DNA of 47,451 nucleotides from Hyphomonadaceae bacterium (GCA_027485145.1 JAIXRO010000072.1:1-47451); one strand, 5' to 3'. Numbered from the stretch's first letter, positions 24,744-34,150 are shown. The notes: generated from the sequence alone by a model not told the origin. A program made the numbers and translations.

Positions 24744-26093
24744 TCAGAGGTCTCCTTCGGCGGGCAGGAGGTGGGCTTCGATATAGTTCTTGCCGGCGCC
24801 AAAGACGGCGCGCACGGCGGCGATCGCTTCCTCCGGCGTCACGTCGCGGACGTCATCCGGATAGGCGAGGATTTGTTCCGCCGTGCCGCCAATGGCGAGC
24901 CAGCCGCCGAACAGGTTCGCCATGCCGGACTGGCTGTCGCGGGCATAGATCGCATCAGCTGCGAGCTTGTTACGGGCGCGGACCACTTCGGCTTCGGTGA
25001 AACCTTCGGCGAGCACCTTTTCAACTTCCGCCATCAGCGCCGCTTCAAGCGCTTCGAGCGTGACGCCCGGCGCCGGGCTGGCGGTGAGGATGGCGGGGCC
25101 TTCATCGTGCAGCGTGGTCCAGGCGTAACTGTTGGCGGAAATCGCCAGCTGCTGCTTCTCGACGAGCGACTGGTAGAGCCGGCTGGTCAGGCCGCCGCCG
25201 AGCACTTCGAGACCGACATCCAGCGCGAGCGCCTGTTCGGGCTGACGTTTCTGCGAATAGCCGAGATAATAGCGGCTCCAGTTCGGTTGGCGCACTTTCG
25301 GATCTGAATGGGTCAGAAGCTGCGTTTCGGCGATGGGCGAAACCGGTTTCCACCCCCGTTCAGTGATTGCCGTGCCGGTGGGCTTGATCACGCCGTAGTG
25401 CTGCTCCGCGAGGGTGCGCACCTCTTCCGGCGTCACATCACCGGCGACGACGAGGATCGCGTTCTCCGGGCTGTAATACTGCTTGTAGAAATCGAGGCCG
25501 TCCTGCGGCGTGAGGGCGGCGACTTCCTCCATCTTGCCGATGACGGTGATTTCGTAAGGGTGGTCCTTCCAGATTTCGGAGAGGACCTTTTCCTGCAGGA
25601 TGACGCCCGGATTGTTGTCGATCCGCTGGCGGCGTTCTTCCTTCACGACGTCACGTTCGGAAATGAACGGGCCTTTCGGATCATCGTTGATGATGAGGTT
25701 CACCATCCGCTCGGCTTCGAGCTCCATCATCTTGCCGAGCTGGGATTTCTCCACCCGCTCGTAATAGGCCGTGTAGTCCCAGCTGGTGAAGGCGTTGAGC
25801 TGGCCGCCGGAGCGCTGCACGATCGAGGTGAATTCTTCCGGGCCGATATTCTTGGTCTGTTTGAACATCACATGTTCGAACAGGTGGGCGATGCCCGACT
25901 TGCCCGGCGCCTCATCCGCGGAGCCGACCTTGTACCAGACCATGTGCGTGACGACGGGTGCGCGCGTATCCGGCAGGACGACCACATCCATGCCGTTCGA
26001 CAGTTCGAAGGTTGAGGGCGCCCAGGCGGCTTCCTCTGCAAAAGCGCTGGAAGCAAACAGGGCGAGAAGCCCTGCGGCGAGACTCCGTTTCAT
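24744..26093 (-). CDS. Exported M16-family zinc peptidase (catalytic partner)
   Basis: A 449-residue protein with a signal peptide (MKRSLAAGLLALFASSAFA). It carries the inverted zinc motif HxxEH in GIAHLFEHVMFK, with the distal Glu expected about 75 residues later in the ERDVVKEERRQ region. The C-terminal half is the second M16 domain (GGGLTSRLYQSLVEKQQLA). It pairs with the zinc-less lipoprotein M16 downstream. A good GGAGG precedes the ATG. Its position after the BamF-like gene suggests an envelope maintenance role. Confidence 0.93.
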   Translation of the reverse strand: MKRSLAAGLLALFASSAFAEEAAWAPSTFELSNGMDVVVLPDTRAPVVTHMVWYKVGSADEAPGKSGIAHLFEHVMFKQTKNIGPEEFTSIVQRSGGQLNAFTSWDYTAYYERVEKSQLGKMMELEAERMVNLIINDDPKGPFISERDVVKEERRQRIDNNPGVILQEKVLSEIWKDHPYEITVIGKMEEVAALTPQDGLDFYKQYYSPENAILVVAGDVTPEEVRTLAEQHYGVIKPTGTAITERGWKPVSPIAETQLLTHSDPKVRQPNWSRYYLGYSQKRQPEQALALDVGLEVLGGGLTSRLYQSLVEKQQLAISANSYAWTTLHDEGPAILTASPAPGVTLEALEAALMAEVEKVLAEGFTEAEVVRARNKLAADAIYARDSQSGMANLFGGWLAIGGTAEQILAYPDDVRDVTPEEAIAAVRAVFGAGKNYIEAHLLPAEGDL

Positions 26094-26135
26094 GGGCGTC
26101 CTCCGATGGATGCAGTCGTTTACAGGTCGTCCGAC

Positions 26136-26633
26136 TTAGGTCCCCGGCAGGCGAATGCGAGGGCCTTCATTGGTGCGTTTGATGCTGACCGGCTCGTTGC
26201 CGGTGGCGTTGTCCGTGGCGGCCGACTGGGCATCTTCCGGCTTGTCGCTGCGCCAGAACAGGATGCGGTCCGAGACCGACGGGGATTTGCGAATGGTTTT
26301 CGCCTCTTCGTAATCAACCTGGGCGCGAACGGCCGGGTTGGCGGCGTTGGCGCCGGCGGCGGCGACGAGGGCTTTCTCCGCAGCGCTGGCCGTCTGGCCG
26401 AGCGTGGTGCCGAAGGCGGTGGTGACCGTCGTGGTGGCGGCTTCAACTTCGGCCGGCGTGGTCGAGCCGGCGGCCGGTGGGCGCAGGCTGTACTCGGGCG
26501 GCACGCTGAGCGGCGCCTTGGTGACCACGCGGAATTCGTTGGGGGTGGACCCACCGCCGCCGCCTGTGGAGGAACAAGCCGTCGTGGCGGCCAGGGCAGC
26601 ACCTGCGGCGAGGATCAGGAAGGACTTTTTCAT
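26136..26633 (-). CDS. bamF: DUF3035/BamF-like lipoprotein
   Basis: A 165-residue lipoprotein (lipobox near ATTAC) with a Gly/Ser linker, then the DUF3035 core: FRVVTKAPLSVPPEYSLRPP near the front and a polar, Ala/Thr-rich remainder. DUF3035 proteins are described as BamF, an accessory of the outer-membrane beta-barrel assembly complex in alphaproteobacteria such as Caulobacter. It sits between lspA, which processes lipoproteins, and the M16 pair. The ATG at 26633 is the only start that gives the lipoprotein signal. Confidence 0.75.
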   Translation of the reverse strand: MKKSFLILAAGAALAATTACSSTGGGGGSTPNEFRVVTKAPLSVPPEYSLRPPAAGSTTPAEVEAATTTVTTAFGTTLGQTASAAEKALVAAAGANAANPAVRAQVDYEEAKTIRKSPSVSDRILFWRSDKPEDAQSAATDNATGNEPVSIKRTNEGPRIRLPGT

Positions 26634-26674
26634 GGGCGGGGCAGATCCGTTTCTGGAGGGCGACAAGCCCGGTG

Positions 26675-27193
26675 TTAGACGCTGGTAGCCTGTTTTGGCC
26701 GCGAAAGTAAGAACTGGTCCACAAAGAGCAGCACGGCGCCGACACTGATGGCGGCATCCGCGACGTTGAAGACCCAGGGGAAATAGAGACCGTTGGCATC
26801 GATGAAATCGACCACGGCGCCGAAACGGACCCGGTCGATCAGGTTGCCGAAGGCGCCGCCGATCACCAGTGCCAGCGCGAGTTTCAGCCAACGGCCCTCG
26901 GCGCGGACGAGCCAGACAAGGAAGCCGATCGCGATGGCCAGCATGATGGCCGCGAGGATCCAGCGGCCGATGCCTTCGGACTGGAACAGGCCGTAGCTCA
27001 TGCCCCGGTTCCACAGCATCGTGAAGTCAAGCGGACCGGGGAGCACTATCCTGCCGCACATTTCGAGGCCGTCGAGGCAACCTAGGGCATTGAAGCGCGG
27101 TTCCTCCAGCACGCGCCACTTCGTCCACTGATCCAGCAGGACCACGAACGGCACGAGGAAGAACGGCCAGGCCGAGGAAAGCGTTAATTTCAT
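26675..27193 (-). CDS. lspA: Lipoprotein signal peptidase
   Basis: A 172-residue inner-membrane aspartyl peptidase that removes signal peptides from lipidated prolipoproteins. Four hydrophobic segments are visible, with the catalytic Asp motifs GGAFGNLIDRVRFGAVVDF and FNVADAAI, and an early Asp in LLDQWTKW. The ATG at 27193 gives the normal N-terminus; a longer frame runs into the hairpin near 27252. It is followed by bamF with a 41-base gap, so the two probably form an operon. The window encodes several lipoproteins that would be its substrates. Confidence 0.93.
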   Translation of the reverse strand: MKLTLSSAWPFFLVPFVVLLDQWTKWRVLEEPRFNALGCLDGLEMCGRIVLPGPLDFTMLWNRGMSYGLFQSEGIGRWILAAIMLAIAIGFLVWLVRAEGRWLKLALALVIGGAFGNLIDRVRFGAVVDFIDANGLYFPWVFNVADAAISVGAVLLFVDQFLLSRPKQATSV

Positions 27194-27251
27194 GCCGGTG
27201 AGATTGCAGACCGCGCCGGGGGGATCAAGCGTTTGTGTGCACTTCCTTGAG

Positions 27252-27275
27252 CCCCCTCTCCCAGGGGAGAGGGGG
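27252..27275. terminator. GC-rich hairpin between ileS and lspA
   Basis: CCCCCTCTCCC (27252-27262) pairs perfectly with GGGAGAGGGGG (27265-27275) across a two-base apex. It begins 10 bases past the ileS stop on the minus strand. There is no T-run, so it could be a stabilising or REP-type element as well as a terminator; the sequence resembles dispersed intergenic palindromes. It separates ileS from the lspA group. Confidence 0.5.
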
Positions 27276-27285
27276 TCCAGAAGCC

Positions 27286-30200
27286 TCACGCCGAGGCGTT
27301 GTCCCAGGCGATCACCGCCAGGGCATCACGCGGGGTGATGTCCGGGAAGCCGGGAAGCGCGGTGGCGGGGTCGAAGTATTTCCAGCTGCGGCGGCATTTG
27401 ATGCCGGGGGCCGGTTTGGGGACGACCCAGATGCCGGGCGAATCGTCCAGCGTGAAGGCGCCGGCCGGGCCGGATGCTGCGTGCACCAGCGCGGCGCCCG
27501 ACGTGATGAACAGGTCGGCAGCGTCCTCTCCGGCGAATGCTTCGATGAGCGCAGCGTCGCTGACGATGACGTCAGGCGCCGCCTCAAGCGACGCGCCGAT
27601 CCGCTTCTCGCGGCGCTCGACTTCGAGGGCGCCAGTGACCACGCGGCGGACCCGGAAGATCTTCTCCCAACGCGCCGCAAGCCCGCCGTCGAGCCACGTA
27701 GCCGGCGTTTCCGGGAAGACGAGCAGATGGATCGAGGCCGCCCTCGCTTTCAGGTGGCTTTCGGCGAAGGCTTCATCCGTCGTGAACGGCATGACCGGCG
27801 CGAGCCAGCACAGGAGACGCTCCAGAACGGCCGCCATGACCGTGCGCACGGCGCGGCGGCGGTTGCCGAAATCGGCGGTCGGCTCGTCCCACTGGGTCAT
27901 CGTGGTGAAGGCCGGATCGCAATACAGCGCATCCTTGCGGATATCGAAATAGACCGCGGACAGGTCCACGTTGACGAAGTTGACGATGGCGGTCAGGGCG
28001 CGCTTGAAGTCGAAGACCTGGAACGCGCCGCGCACCTCGCCGTCAAGTTCGGCGAGGCGGTGGAGCACCCATTTCTCGAGGCCCGGCAGAGCGGCCAGTC
28101 CGTGTACGGCGTTTGGATCATCCGACTCGCGGTAATCGCCCGAGAACAGCGACTCCGACTCGCCGTAGCCGTCCAATGCGCCGAGCAGGTAGCGCAGCGT
28201 GTTGCGCAGCTTGCGGTAGGTCTCGACCGTGCCCTTGATGATCTCGTCCGAGATGCGGGTGTCGTCCCAATAGTCGGCGGAGGCCGTCCAGAGGCGGAGG
28301 ATTTCGATGCCGTGCTGTTTCTGGAACTCGTCCGGCTCGATCGTGTTGCCGATCGATTTCGACATCTTCTTGCCTTCGGCGTCGACGACCATGCCGTGCG
28401 TGACAACCTTCTTGTAGGGCGCCATGCCGCGCGTGGCGCAGGACTCGAGCAGCGAGGACTGGAACCAGCCGCGATGCTGGTCGGAGCCTTCCATGTAGAC
28501 GTCCGCCTGCCCCGTCGCGTTGTCGATGATGCCGCGCTTGCGCAGCGCGAAGGCGTGGGTGGTGCCGGAGTCGAACCAGACGTCGAGCACGTCGGTGACC
28601 TTCTCCCAGCCCTCCGGCGAGACGCCGGTGCCGGCGAAGAAATCAGCGTCGGGGGTGGCGAACCATCCGTCGACGCCGGTTTTCTCGATGGCGGCCTTGA
28701 TGTTGGCATTGAGCTTGTCCGCCTGCTCGCGCGGCAGGGCGGCGGTATGCGGTTCGCCTTTGGCGTTGACGAACAAGGTGATCGGCACGCCCCAGTTGCG
28801 CTGGCGCGAGATCAGCCAGTCCGGGCGGCTCTCGACCATCGCGGAGAGACGATTGCGGCCTGTCGGCGGGAAGAACTCGGTGTCTGCGATGGCCTGCATC
28901 GCCAACTCGCGCAGCGTCTTGCCGGTATGCACCGGCTTGTCCATCGCGATGAACCATTGCGGCGTGGCGCGGCGGATGACCGGCGCTTTGGAGCGCCAAG
29001 AGTGGGCATCGCGGATCGTGGTGACGCCGCGCGCGAGCAGGTTGCCGCTCTCGGCGAGGAGGCGGATGACTTCGTTGTTTGCCTTGCCCGCCTCGCCGCG
29101 CTTCTTGCCGGAGGTGACGATGATGTCGAGCCCCTTGAGGGGCTCCGGCACATCGTCCGTATAGCGACCATCCGGATCGACGATCTGGCGGATCTCGGGA
29201 GAGACACCTTTGTCGATGAAATTTCTAGCGAATGCCGACCATACAGCATTGTCGTCTTCACCGTGAGCTGGGGCCGTATGAACAAACCCTGTGCCGGTAT
29301 CATCAGTAACGTGCTGACCTTCGAGCATTGGGACTTTATGCTGGAAGAACGGGCTGAGGACATGAAGCGGATGCTTCAGGATGGCCCCGTCAAGCTCTGC
29401 CCAGCTGACTCGGCCGTTTTCGCCGTAGGCTTCCCGCAGTGGGCGAAGCGTCTTTATTTTTGCGGCTTCAGCGACATTGGCTGCCAAGTTACGAGCAATG
29501 ATCAATTTGTCGCCGCGTTTGGCATAGGGCGGAAAACCAAGTTCTTCTTCCGTCATCACGTCGACGACTTCATATAGCGCGTATTCGATCTCGCCATTCA
29601 GAGACACTGCTTGGTTCGCCGGGATAGTCCAAGGAGTCGTGGTCCAGATGACCACTGCGGCGTCATCGAGGTCGGGATGACCGGAATGCTGTTCGATCGG
29701 AAACTTCACCCACACCACCGGCACCTTGCGGTCGTGGTATTCCACTTCGGCTTCGGCAAGCGCCGTGCGTTCCACCGGGCTCCACATGATCGGCTTGGCG
29801 CCGCGCACGAGGCCGCCCTTCATCGCCATGTCGAGGAATTCGGAGACGATCATCGCCTCGCTCTCGAAGGCCATCGTCAGGTAGGGATTGTCCCATTCGC
29901 CCTCGATGCCAAGCGCGCGGAATTCCTTGCCCTGCACCTTCACCCAATGCTCGGCATAGGCGCGGCAGGCGGCTCGGAACTCGTCCGCAGGCACGTTGTC
30001 CTTCGGGCGGTTCTTGGAGCGGAACTCCTCCTCGACCTTCCATTCGATCGGCAGGCCGTGGCAGTCCCAGCCCGGCAAGTACGAGGCGTCGAAGCCCTGC
30101 ATCTGGTGTGAGCGGACGATGATGTCCTTGATGATCTTGTTCAGCGCCGTGCCGAGGTGGATATGGCCGTTGGCGTAGGGCGGGCCATCATGCAGGATGA

Positions 30201-30369
30201 AGGGCGGCCGGCCCTTGGCGCTCTCGCGCAGCTTGGCGTAGAGGCCCATCGCGTCCCAGCGCTTGATCCATTCGGGCTCGGCCTTGGGCAGGCCGGCGCG
30301 CATCGGGAATTCGGTTTTCGGCAGGAACAGCGTGTCGCGGTAATCGCGCGTCGTTTCGGTATCGGTCAT
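27286..30369 (-). CDS. ileS: Isoleucyl-tRNA synthetase
   Basis: A 1027-residue class I synthetase that charges tRNA-Ile. It has the HIGH-type motif GHIHLG (residues 68-73), WTTTPWTIPANQ opening the CP1 editing domain, the editing-site region GTGFVHTAPAHGEDD, and KKMSKSIGN near residue 670. There is an anticodon-binding C-terminal domain with no obvious zinc ribbon. Codon use changes sharply within the editing domain (about 29200-29665): AGA, GCT, GCA, GTA, TCT and CCT appear in a gene otherwise built on GCC/GCG, CGC and GTC/GTG. The reading frame is intact across it. A hairpin follows the gene. Confidence 0.97.
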   Translation of the reverse strand: MTDTETTRDYRDTLFLPKTEFPMRAGLPKAEPEWIKRWDAMGLYAKLRESAKGRPPFILHDGPPYANGHIHLGTALNKIIKDIIVRSHQMQGFDASYLPGWDCHGLPIEWKVEEEFRSKNRPKDNVPADEFRAACRAYAEHWVKVQGKEFRALGIEGEWDNPYLTMAFESEAMIVSEFLDMAMKGGLVRGAKPIMWSPVERTALAEAEVEYHDRKVPVVWVKFPIEQHSGHPDLDDAAVVIWTTTPWTIPANQAVSLNGEIEYALYEVVDVMTEEELGFPPYAKRGDKLIIARNLAANVAEAAKIKTLRPLREAYGENGRVSWAELDGAILKHPLHVLSPFFQHKVPMLEGQHVTDDTGTGFVHTAPAHGEDDNAVWSAFARNFIDKGVSPEIRQIVDPDGRYTDDVPEPLKGLDIIVTSGKKRGEAGKANNEVIRLLAESGNLLARGVTTIRDAHSWRSKAPVIRRATPQWFIAMDKPVHTGKTLRELAMQAIADTEFFPPTGRNRLSAMVESRPDWLISRQRNWGVPITLFVNAKGEPHTAALPREQADKLNANIKAAIEKTGVDGWFATPDADFFAGTGVSPEGWEKVTDVLDVWFDSGTTHAFALRKRGIIDNATGQADVYMEGSDQHRGWFQSSLLESCATRGMAPYKKVVTHGMVVDAEGKKMSKSIGNTIEPDEFQKQHGIEILRLWTASADYWDDTRISDEIIKGTVETYRKLRNTLRYLLGALDGYGESESLFSGDYRESDDPNAVHGLAALPGLEKWVLHRLAELDGEVRGAFQVFDFKRALTAIVNFVNVDLSAVYFDIRKDALYCDPAFTTMTQWDEPTADFGNRRRAVRTVMAAVLERLLCWLAPVMPFTTDEAFAESHLKARAASIHLLVFPETPATWLDGGLAARWEKIFRVRRVVTGALEVERREKRIGASLEAAPDVIVSDAALIEAFAGEDAADLFITSGAALVHAASGPAGAFTLDDSPGIWVVPKPAPGIKCRRSWKYFDPATALPGFPDITPRDALAVIAWDNASA

Positions 30370-30565
30370 GGTCGGTTATCTTCGTCAGCGGCAGCAGGAA
30401 TGGGCGAACAGCAATACCCGGCCACGGCTGAACAAAGGGTTCAACCGGCGGCCGGGCCGCTAATTCGAATGGCCTTATAGGCAGGGCGCTTTTTCATGGG
30501 CGAGCCGTTATCACGCCCGCCCCGGCCCTGTCACCCCTCGTAAAAACCGGTGCGGCCGTGCCGCC

Positions 30566-31114
30566 TTAAAACCCGTCGTCGGAGGCAACGTCCCCCTCAG
30601 GGGCATACTCGCCGATCGCCCAGACATAGTCGGTCGCCTGGGGGGCGATCGCCAGAAGGTTGGCAAGGTTGTCCTTGACGTTGCGGATGGTCATGCCACC
30701 ATCGAGGATCACATAACGCGTCACGCCGATCGTCGGCACTTCCGTGTCAAAGCCGGTTGGCGAGTACCAGACCGAAGTGGCCGGCCACATCAGGTTTGCT
30801 TCGTTGATCCGCTCGAGGGTTTCCGTGCCATCGGCGTCGTAGCGCACCTGCATGCTGATGCCGAGGCAGTCGACCGAATACTCCGTGCCGCAGGCGGTGC
30901 CGATCACATTGAAGATCAGGCCCGTGCCATCCGTGTCGGTCGCCCGCACCGAGACGTCGCCGTCATATCCGGTGCCGTTGATCGTGTGGCCTTCCTCAAC
31001 GAGGATTGCCTGGAGGTCCTTCAGGCTGACCGCCTTCACGAGGCGGTTGTCATCGGCGAACGCCGGCGCCGCCAGCGCGCTTGCCAAAGTAAACAGTACC
31101 AGAGTGCGGCGCAT
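30566..31114 (-). CDS. Secreted YbjN-domain protein
   Basis: A 182-residue product with a signal peptide (MRRTLVLFTLASALAAPAFA). The YbjN-like fold is seen in VSLKDLQAILVEEGHTI, then a small beta-rich region and FERINEAN-like text (LERINEANLMWPATSVW), ending in an acidic tail. YbjN proteins are type III secretion chaperone-like folds of uncertain role; exported versions are common in alphaproteobacteria. Two Cys (TACGTE and VDCLG) may form a disulfide. It stands alone between ileS and ribF. Confidence 0.75.
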   Translation of the reverse strand: MRRTLVLFTLASALAAPAFADDNRLVKAVSLKDLQAILVEEGHTINGTGYDGDVSVRATDTDGTGLIFNVIGTACGTEYSVDCLGISMQVRYDADGTETLERINEANLMWPATSVWYSPTGFDTEVPTIGVTRYVILDGGMTIRNVKDNLANLLAIAPQATDYVWAIGEYAPEGDVASDDGF

Positions 31115-31214
31115 GCGATGTCCTCCCCGCGAGCCAACTTATCTGGTCAGCATCCTACCGTTTTACGGACTTGTGAAGGGCGGCGGCGCGTTCAGATTGC
31201 GGAATATTCATGGT

Positions 31215-32141
31215 TCACGCAGGCGTTGCGAGAATTCCCCTCGCGGCAGCCGCATCGCGGTGCATCTGCTCAACCATCAGGTCCAGGCTGTCGAACTTCT
31301 TCTCGGGCCGCAGGTAGGCAACCAGCTGCACTTCCAGCCGCTTGCCGTAGATGTCGCCCGAAAAATCAAAGATGTGGGTTTCCAGCAGCGGGTCACGCAG
31401 GCCGGTCGTCGGCGTGCGGCCGAAATTGGCGACACCGGGGCGCCACTCCGCCTCGCCTTCGATCCGGGCACGGACGGCATAGACACCGTGCTTGGGATGG
31501 ATGAGTTCGCCGAGCTGCAGATTGGCGGTGGCGAAGCCGAGCTTGCGGCCATTCTGCTCACCCGTCTCCACCACGCCGTCCGCCACCCAGGGCGCTCCGA
31601 GCATGGCGGCCGCCAGCTCCGGTTCGCCCGCCATCAGCGCCTGCCGGATCGCGGTCGAGGAGGCCTTGGCGCCGTGGTCCTCGATCTCCTCGACGATGGT
31701 CACGCCAAAGCCGAGCGCCCGGCCAAGGCTGGACAGGCGCTGCGCATGGCCCATCCGCCCCCGCCCGAAGCGGAAGTCGAAGCCGACGGAGACGTGTGTG
31801 ACCTTCAGCCCGTCGGCCAGCACGGCGCGGACGAAGCCCTCATCCGTCATCGCGGCCATCTCGCCATTGAAGGGGAGCTCGAACACCGCAGCGGCGCCCG
31901 CCGCGAGGATCGCGGCGTTGCGCCGTTCAGGGCGCAGGATCCGGAAAGGCGGATCGCCCGGCCGGAAATAGCCGCGCGGCGGGGGCTCGAACGTCGCGAC
32001 CGAAAACCGGCCTTGACCTGCGAGGCGAGCCGCCTCCATCACCGCCTTGTGACCGGCATGCAGACCGTCAAAATTGCCCAGCGCCACGGAGGCGCCCTGC
32101 GCGCTTTTCGGAAGGCCGCGATAGTCCGCGTAAACCGCCAT
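31215..32141 (-). CDS. ribF: Bifunctional riboflavin kinase / FAD synthetase
   Basis: A 308-residue enzyme that phosphorylates riboflavin to FMN and adenylates FMN to FAD. The N-terminal nucleotidyltransferase has GNFDGLHAGH, VGFDFRFGRGR and KASSTAIRQAL. The C-terminal kinase has RKLGFATANL and the catalytic region LLETHIFDFSGDIYG. Its ATG overlaps the stop of the MaoC gene by one base (TAATG), so the pair is coupled. Confidence 0.95.
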   Translation of the reverse strand: MAVYADYRGLPKSAQGASVALGNFDGLHAGHKAVMEAARLAGQGRFSVATFEPPPRGYFRPGDPPFRILRPERRNAAILAAGAAAVFELPFNGEMAAMTDEGFVRAVLADGLKVTHVSVGFDFRFGRGRMGHAQRLSSLGRALGFGVTIVEEIEDHGAKASSTAIRQALMAGEPELAAAMLGAPWVADGVVETGEQNGRKLGFATANLQLGELIHPKHGVYAVRARIEGEAEWRPGVANFGRTPTTGLRDPLLETHIFDFSGDIYGKRLEVQLVAYLRPEKKFDSLDLMVEQMHRDAAAARGILATPA

Positions 32142-32572
32142 TACTTGCCTCGGCTTGGGGCCACCACTTCGGCTTCACCGGTGATCACGCGCTTGCCCTC
32201 GCCGAGGCACTCGACCTTCAGGGTGACACGGTTGCCGCGATCTTCCTTCTCGGCGACTTCGGCGCGCACGGTGACGACATCGCCAATGTGGACGGGTCGT
32301 TTGAACCGCATCGAGAGACCGACAAAGATGGCGCCCGGGCCCGGCAGGTTATTGCCGAGGATGCCGGAGATATAGCTGGCCGTCAGGGCGCCATGGGCGA
32401 TCCGCTTGCCGAAGATCGTGCCGGCGGCGAACTCGTCCGACATGTGCAGCGGATTGAAGTCGCCGGACACTTCGGCGAAGCGCTGGATATCGTTCTCGGT
32501 GATCGTATGCACGGTTTCGTGCGCCTGGCCGATCTGCAGGTCTTCGTATTTGAAACCGGTGAAGTTCGTCAT
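32141..32572 (-). CDS. MaoC-like (R)-specific enoyl-CoA hydratase
   Basis: A 143-residue hotdog-fold protein with the hydratase-2 motif: Asp and His in SGDFNPLHMSDEFA, then GKRIAHGALTASYISG. Relatives such as PhaJ hydrate trans-2-enoyl-CoA to (R)-3-hydroxyacyl-CoA, feeding polyhydroxyalkanoate or fatty-acid pathways. It is translationally coupled to ribF downstream, with no obvious metabolic link. Confidence 0.9.
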   Translation of the reverse strand: MTNFTGFKYEDLQIGQAHETVHTITENDIQRFAEVSGDFNPLHMSDEFAAGTIFGKRIAHGALTASYISGILGNNLPGPGAIFVGLSMRFKRPVHIGDVVTVRAEVAEKEDRGNRVTLKVECLGEGKRVITGEAEVVAPSRGK

Positions 32573-32630
32573 ACCGTCGGGGCTCCTGAATTCTTGACTG
32601 TTTTTCCGTTACACGCCGCTTTGCGCCGCG

Positions 32631-33482
32631 TCACCATCTGAGGCCGGTCATCGCATAGGTCGCCTGTTCACCATAGTCTGCGAGCAATTGGGTCACTTCC
32701 GCTTCAAAATCCGCGCCATGCTGCTTGAGGCCTGTGCCGACATAGAGGCTGTCATAGCCCTGCAGGCGGGCACCGCGCACGTCCGTGGCCGGGCTGTCGC
32801 CGATGCAAAGGATGCGTTCCGGGCGTCGTTTGGCAGCTGAAAGCCGCGCCACCGCAAGCTCGTAGATCGGGGCATAGGGCTTGCCGGGATAGATCACCTG
32901 CCCGCCCAGATCCTCGTAAATGTCCGCGAGCGCCCCGGCGCACCAGTAGAGCTTGCCGCCGACGCGGACCTGCTTGTCGGGGTTGGCGCAAAGCATGGGG
33001 ATGCCTTTCGCGACCGCGCGGCGAAGTTCCTCGCGGTAGTCTTCCGGCTGGTCGTTCGCCTGGTCGCGCAGGCCGATGCACAAAAGCAGGTCAGCCGCGT
33101 CATTGTCGATATAGGTGAGGCCGAGGCCGTCATAGAGGAAGCGGTCATGTTCCCAGCCTTCGTCGCCGCCCATCCGCCAGACGGTCATGTGCGAGCGGGC
33201 GGCCAGCTCGGCCCGGGTGGCGTCGCCAGAGGAGACGCAGAAATCGAACGCATCGTTCGGCACGCCCAGCGGCTCGAAATAGCGCACGACCTGTGCCTCG
33301 GGCACCGGGGCATTGGTGATCAGGCAGACCTGGCCGCCCTGCGCGCGGAACCTGACCAGCGCGTCGCACGCCTCGGTGAAGGCGGCGCGGCCGTTATGGA
33401 TCACGCCCCACACATCGCAGAGGATCGTGTCGTAACGCGGCGCGAGTCCGGCAAGTCCGGCGGGAAACAGGGGCGATGTCAT
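32631..33482 (-). CDS. HAD hydrolase, subfamily IIA (TIGR01459-like)
   Basis: A 283-residue phosphatase of the HAD superfamily. The nucleophile motif is CDVWGVIHNG; motif II is CLITNAPVP, where the usual Ser/Thr is followed by Asn; a large type IIA cap lies between. Motif III/IV is CIGDSPATDVRGARLQGYDS. The alphaproteobacterial TIGR01459 group has no settled substrate; sugar phosphates are likely. It lies 58 bases ahead of the MaoC gene on the same strand and may be co-transcribed with maoC-ribF. Confidence 0.88.
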   Translation of the reverse strand: MTSPLFPAGLAGLAPRYDTILCDVWGVIHNGRAAFTEACDALVRFRAQGGQVCLITNAPVPEAQVVRYFEPLGVPNDAFDFCVSSGDATRAELAARSHMTVWRMGGDEGWEHDRFLYDGLGLTYIDNDAADLLLCIGLRDQANDQPEDYREELRRAVAKGIPMLCANPDKQVRVGGKLYWCAGALADIYEDLGGQVIYPGKPYAPIYELAVARLSAAKRRPERILCIGDSPATDVRGARLQGYDSLYVGTGLKQHGADFEAEVTQLLADYGEQATYAMTGLRW

Positions 33483-33515
33483 CGGGGCGCGACGTAGGCT
33501 GGTCAGCCTGCCGGG

Positions 33516-34082
33516 TCAATCACCCAGCCCGCAGGCGGACGCGGGCAGCGGGTTCAGCACCCATTGGACCGCCGTCGGGATCGACACCGACTGCGGCAGG
33601 AAGCAGCCGCGGAGCCGGTACACCGTGCCGAACGTTTCATCAGTGATGTTGTCCGCATCATATTCGCAGGTGAAGAGGTTTGCCGGATGGTCCACCGGCG
33701 AGCCCATGCGCACGTCCAGCAGCATGTGGTTCGATCCTGTCGGAACCGAGATCACGTCGGCGGCGACGGGCCCAAAACCGCATTCCCTGATCGGGCCGTA
33801 ATCGCCATCCTTGCCTTGCACGGTCGGCGCCAATGGCGGCTGGAGGGTGATGTCGAGCCGGACCGGCACGAGATCAATCATCGAGTCCAGGAGATCCGGC
33901 GGCAGGTCATTGCCGGCCTCGGGCAGCGTCCCGGTAATGCCGATGAAGGACAGGCGCACCTCTGAAACCGAGGTGGCGGCGGGTTCCGCTTTTGGCGCCG
34001 CCAGTTCGGTCGTCGAGGGCGCAATCACGCACGCGGTTGCAAATGCAAGCAGTCCGACGGGGATCAGATTGAAGATACGCAT
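33516..34082 (-). CDS. Putative lipoprotein or exported protein of unknown function
   Basis: A 188-residue product with a signal sequence ending in a possible lipobox (FATAC, C18). It then has a Pro/Ala-rich linker and a beta-rich domain with paired Cys (RECGFGP, FTCEYDAD, RGCFLPQ, SACGLGD) that could make disulfides. I do not recognise the family. It lies between the TipF-like and HAD genes with no close coupling. Normal codon use and the export signal support it as real. Confidence 0.6.
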   Translation of the reverse strand: MRIFNLIPVGLLAFATACVIAPSTTELAAPKAEPAATSVSEVRLSFIGITGTLPEAGNDLPPDLLDSMIDLVPVRLDITLQPPLAPTVQGKDGDYGPIRECGFGPVAADVISVPTGSNHMLLDVRMGSPVDHPANLFTCEYDADNITDETFGTVYRLRGCFLPQSVSIPTAVQWVLNPLPASACGLGD

Positions 34083-34150
34083 GCACCGCTTCCTCCAGAT
34101 TTCATATCAAGCAGGCCTGCAAATTCCGGCGAAATCAAGCCGGTGACCGG

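Noticed and set aside
27235-29577. A 780-codon open frame opposite ileS
   Set aside because: It is a shadow of a certain gene; no start signal or recognisable domain.
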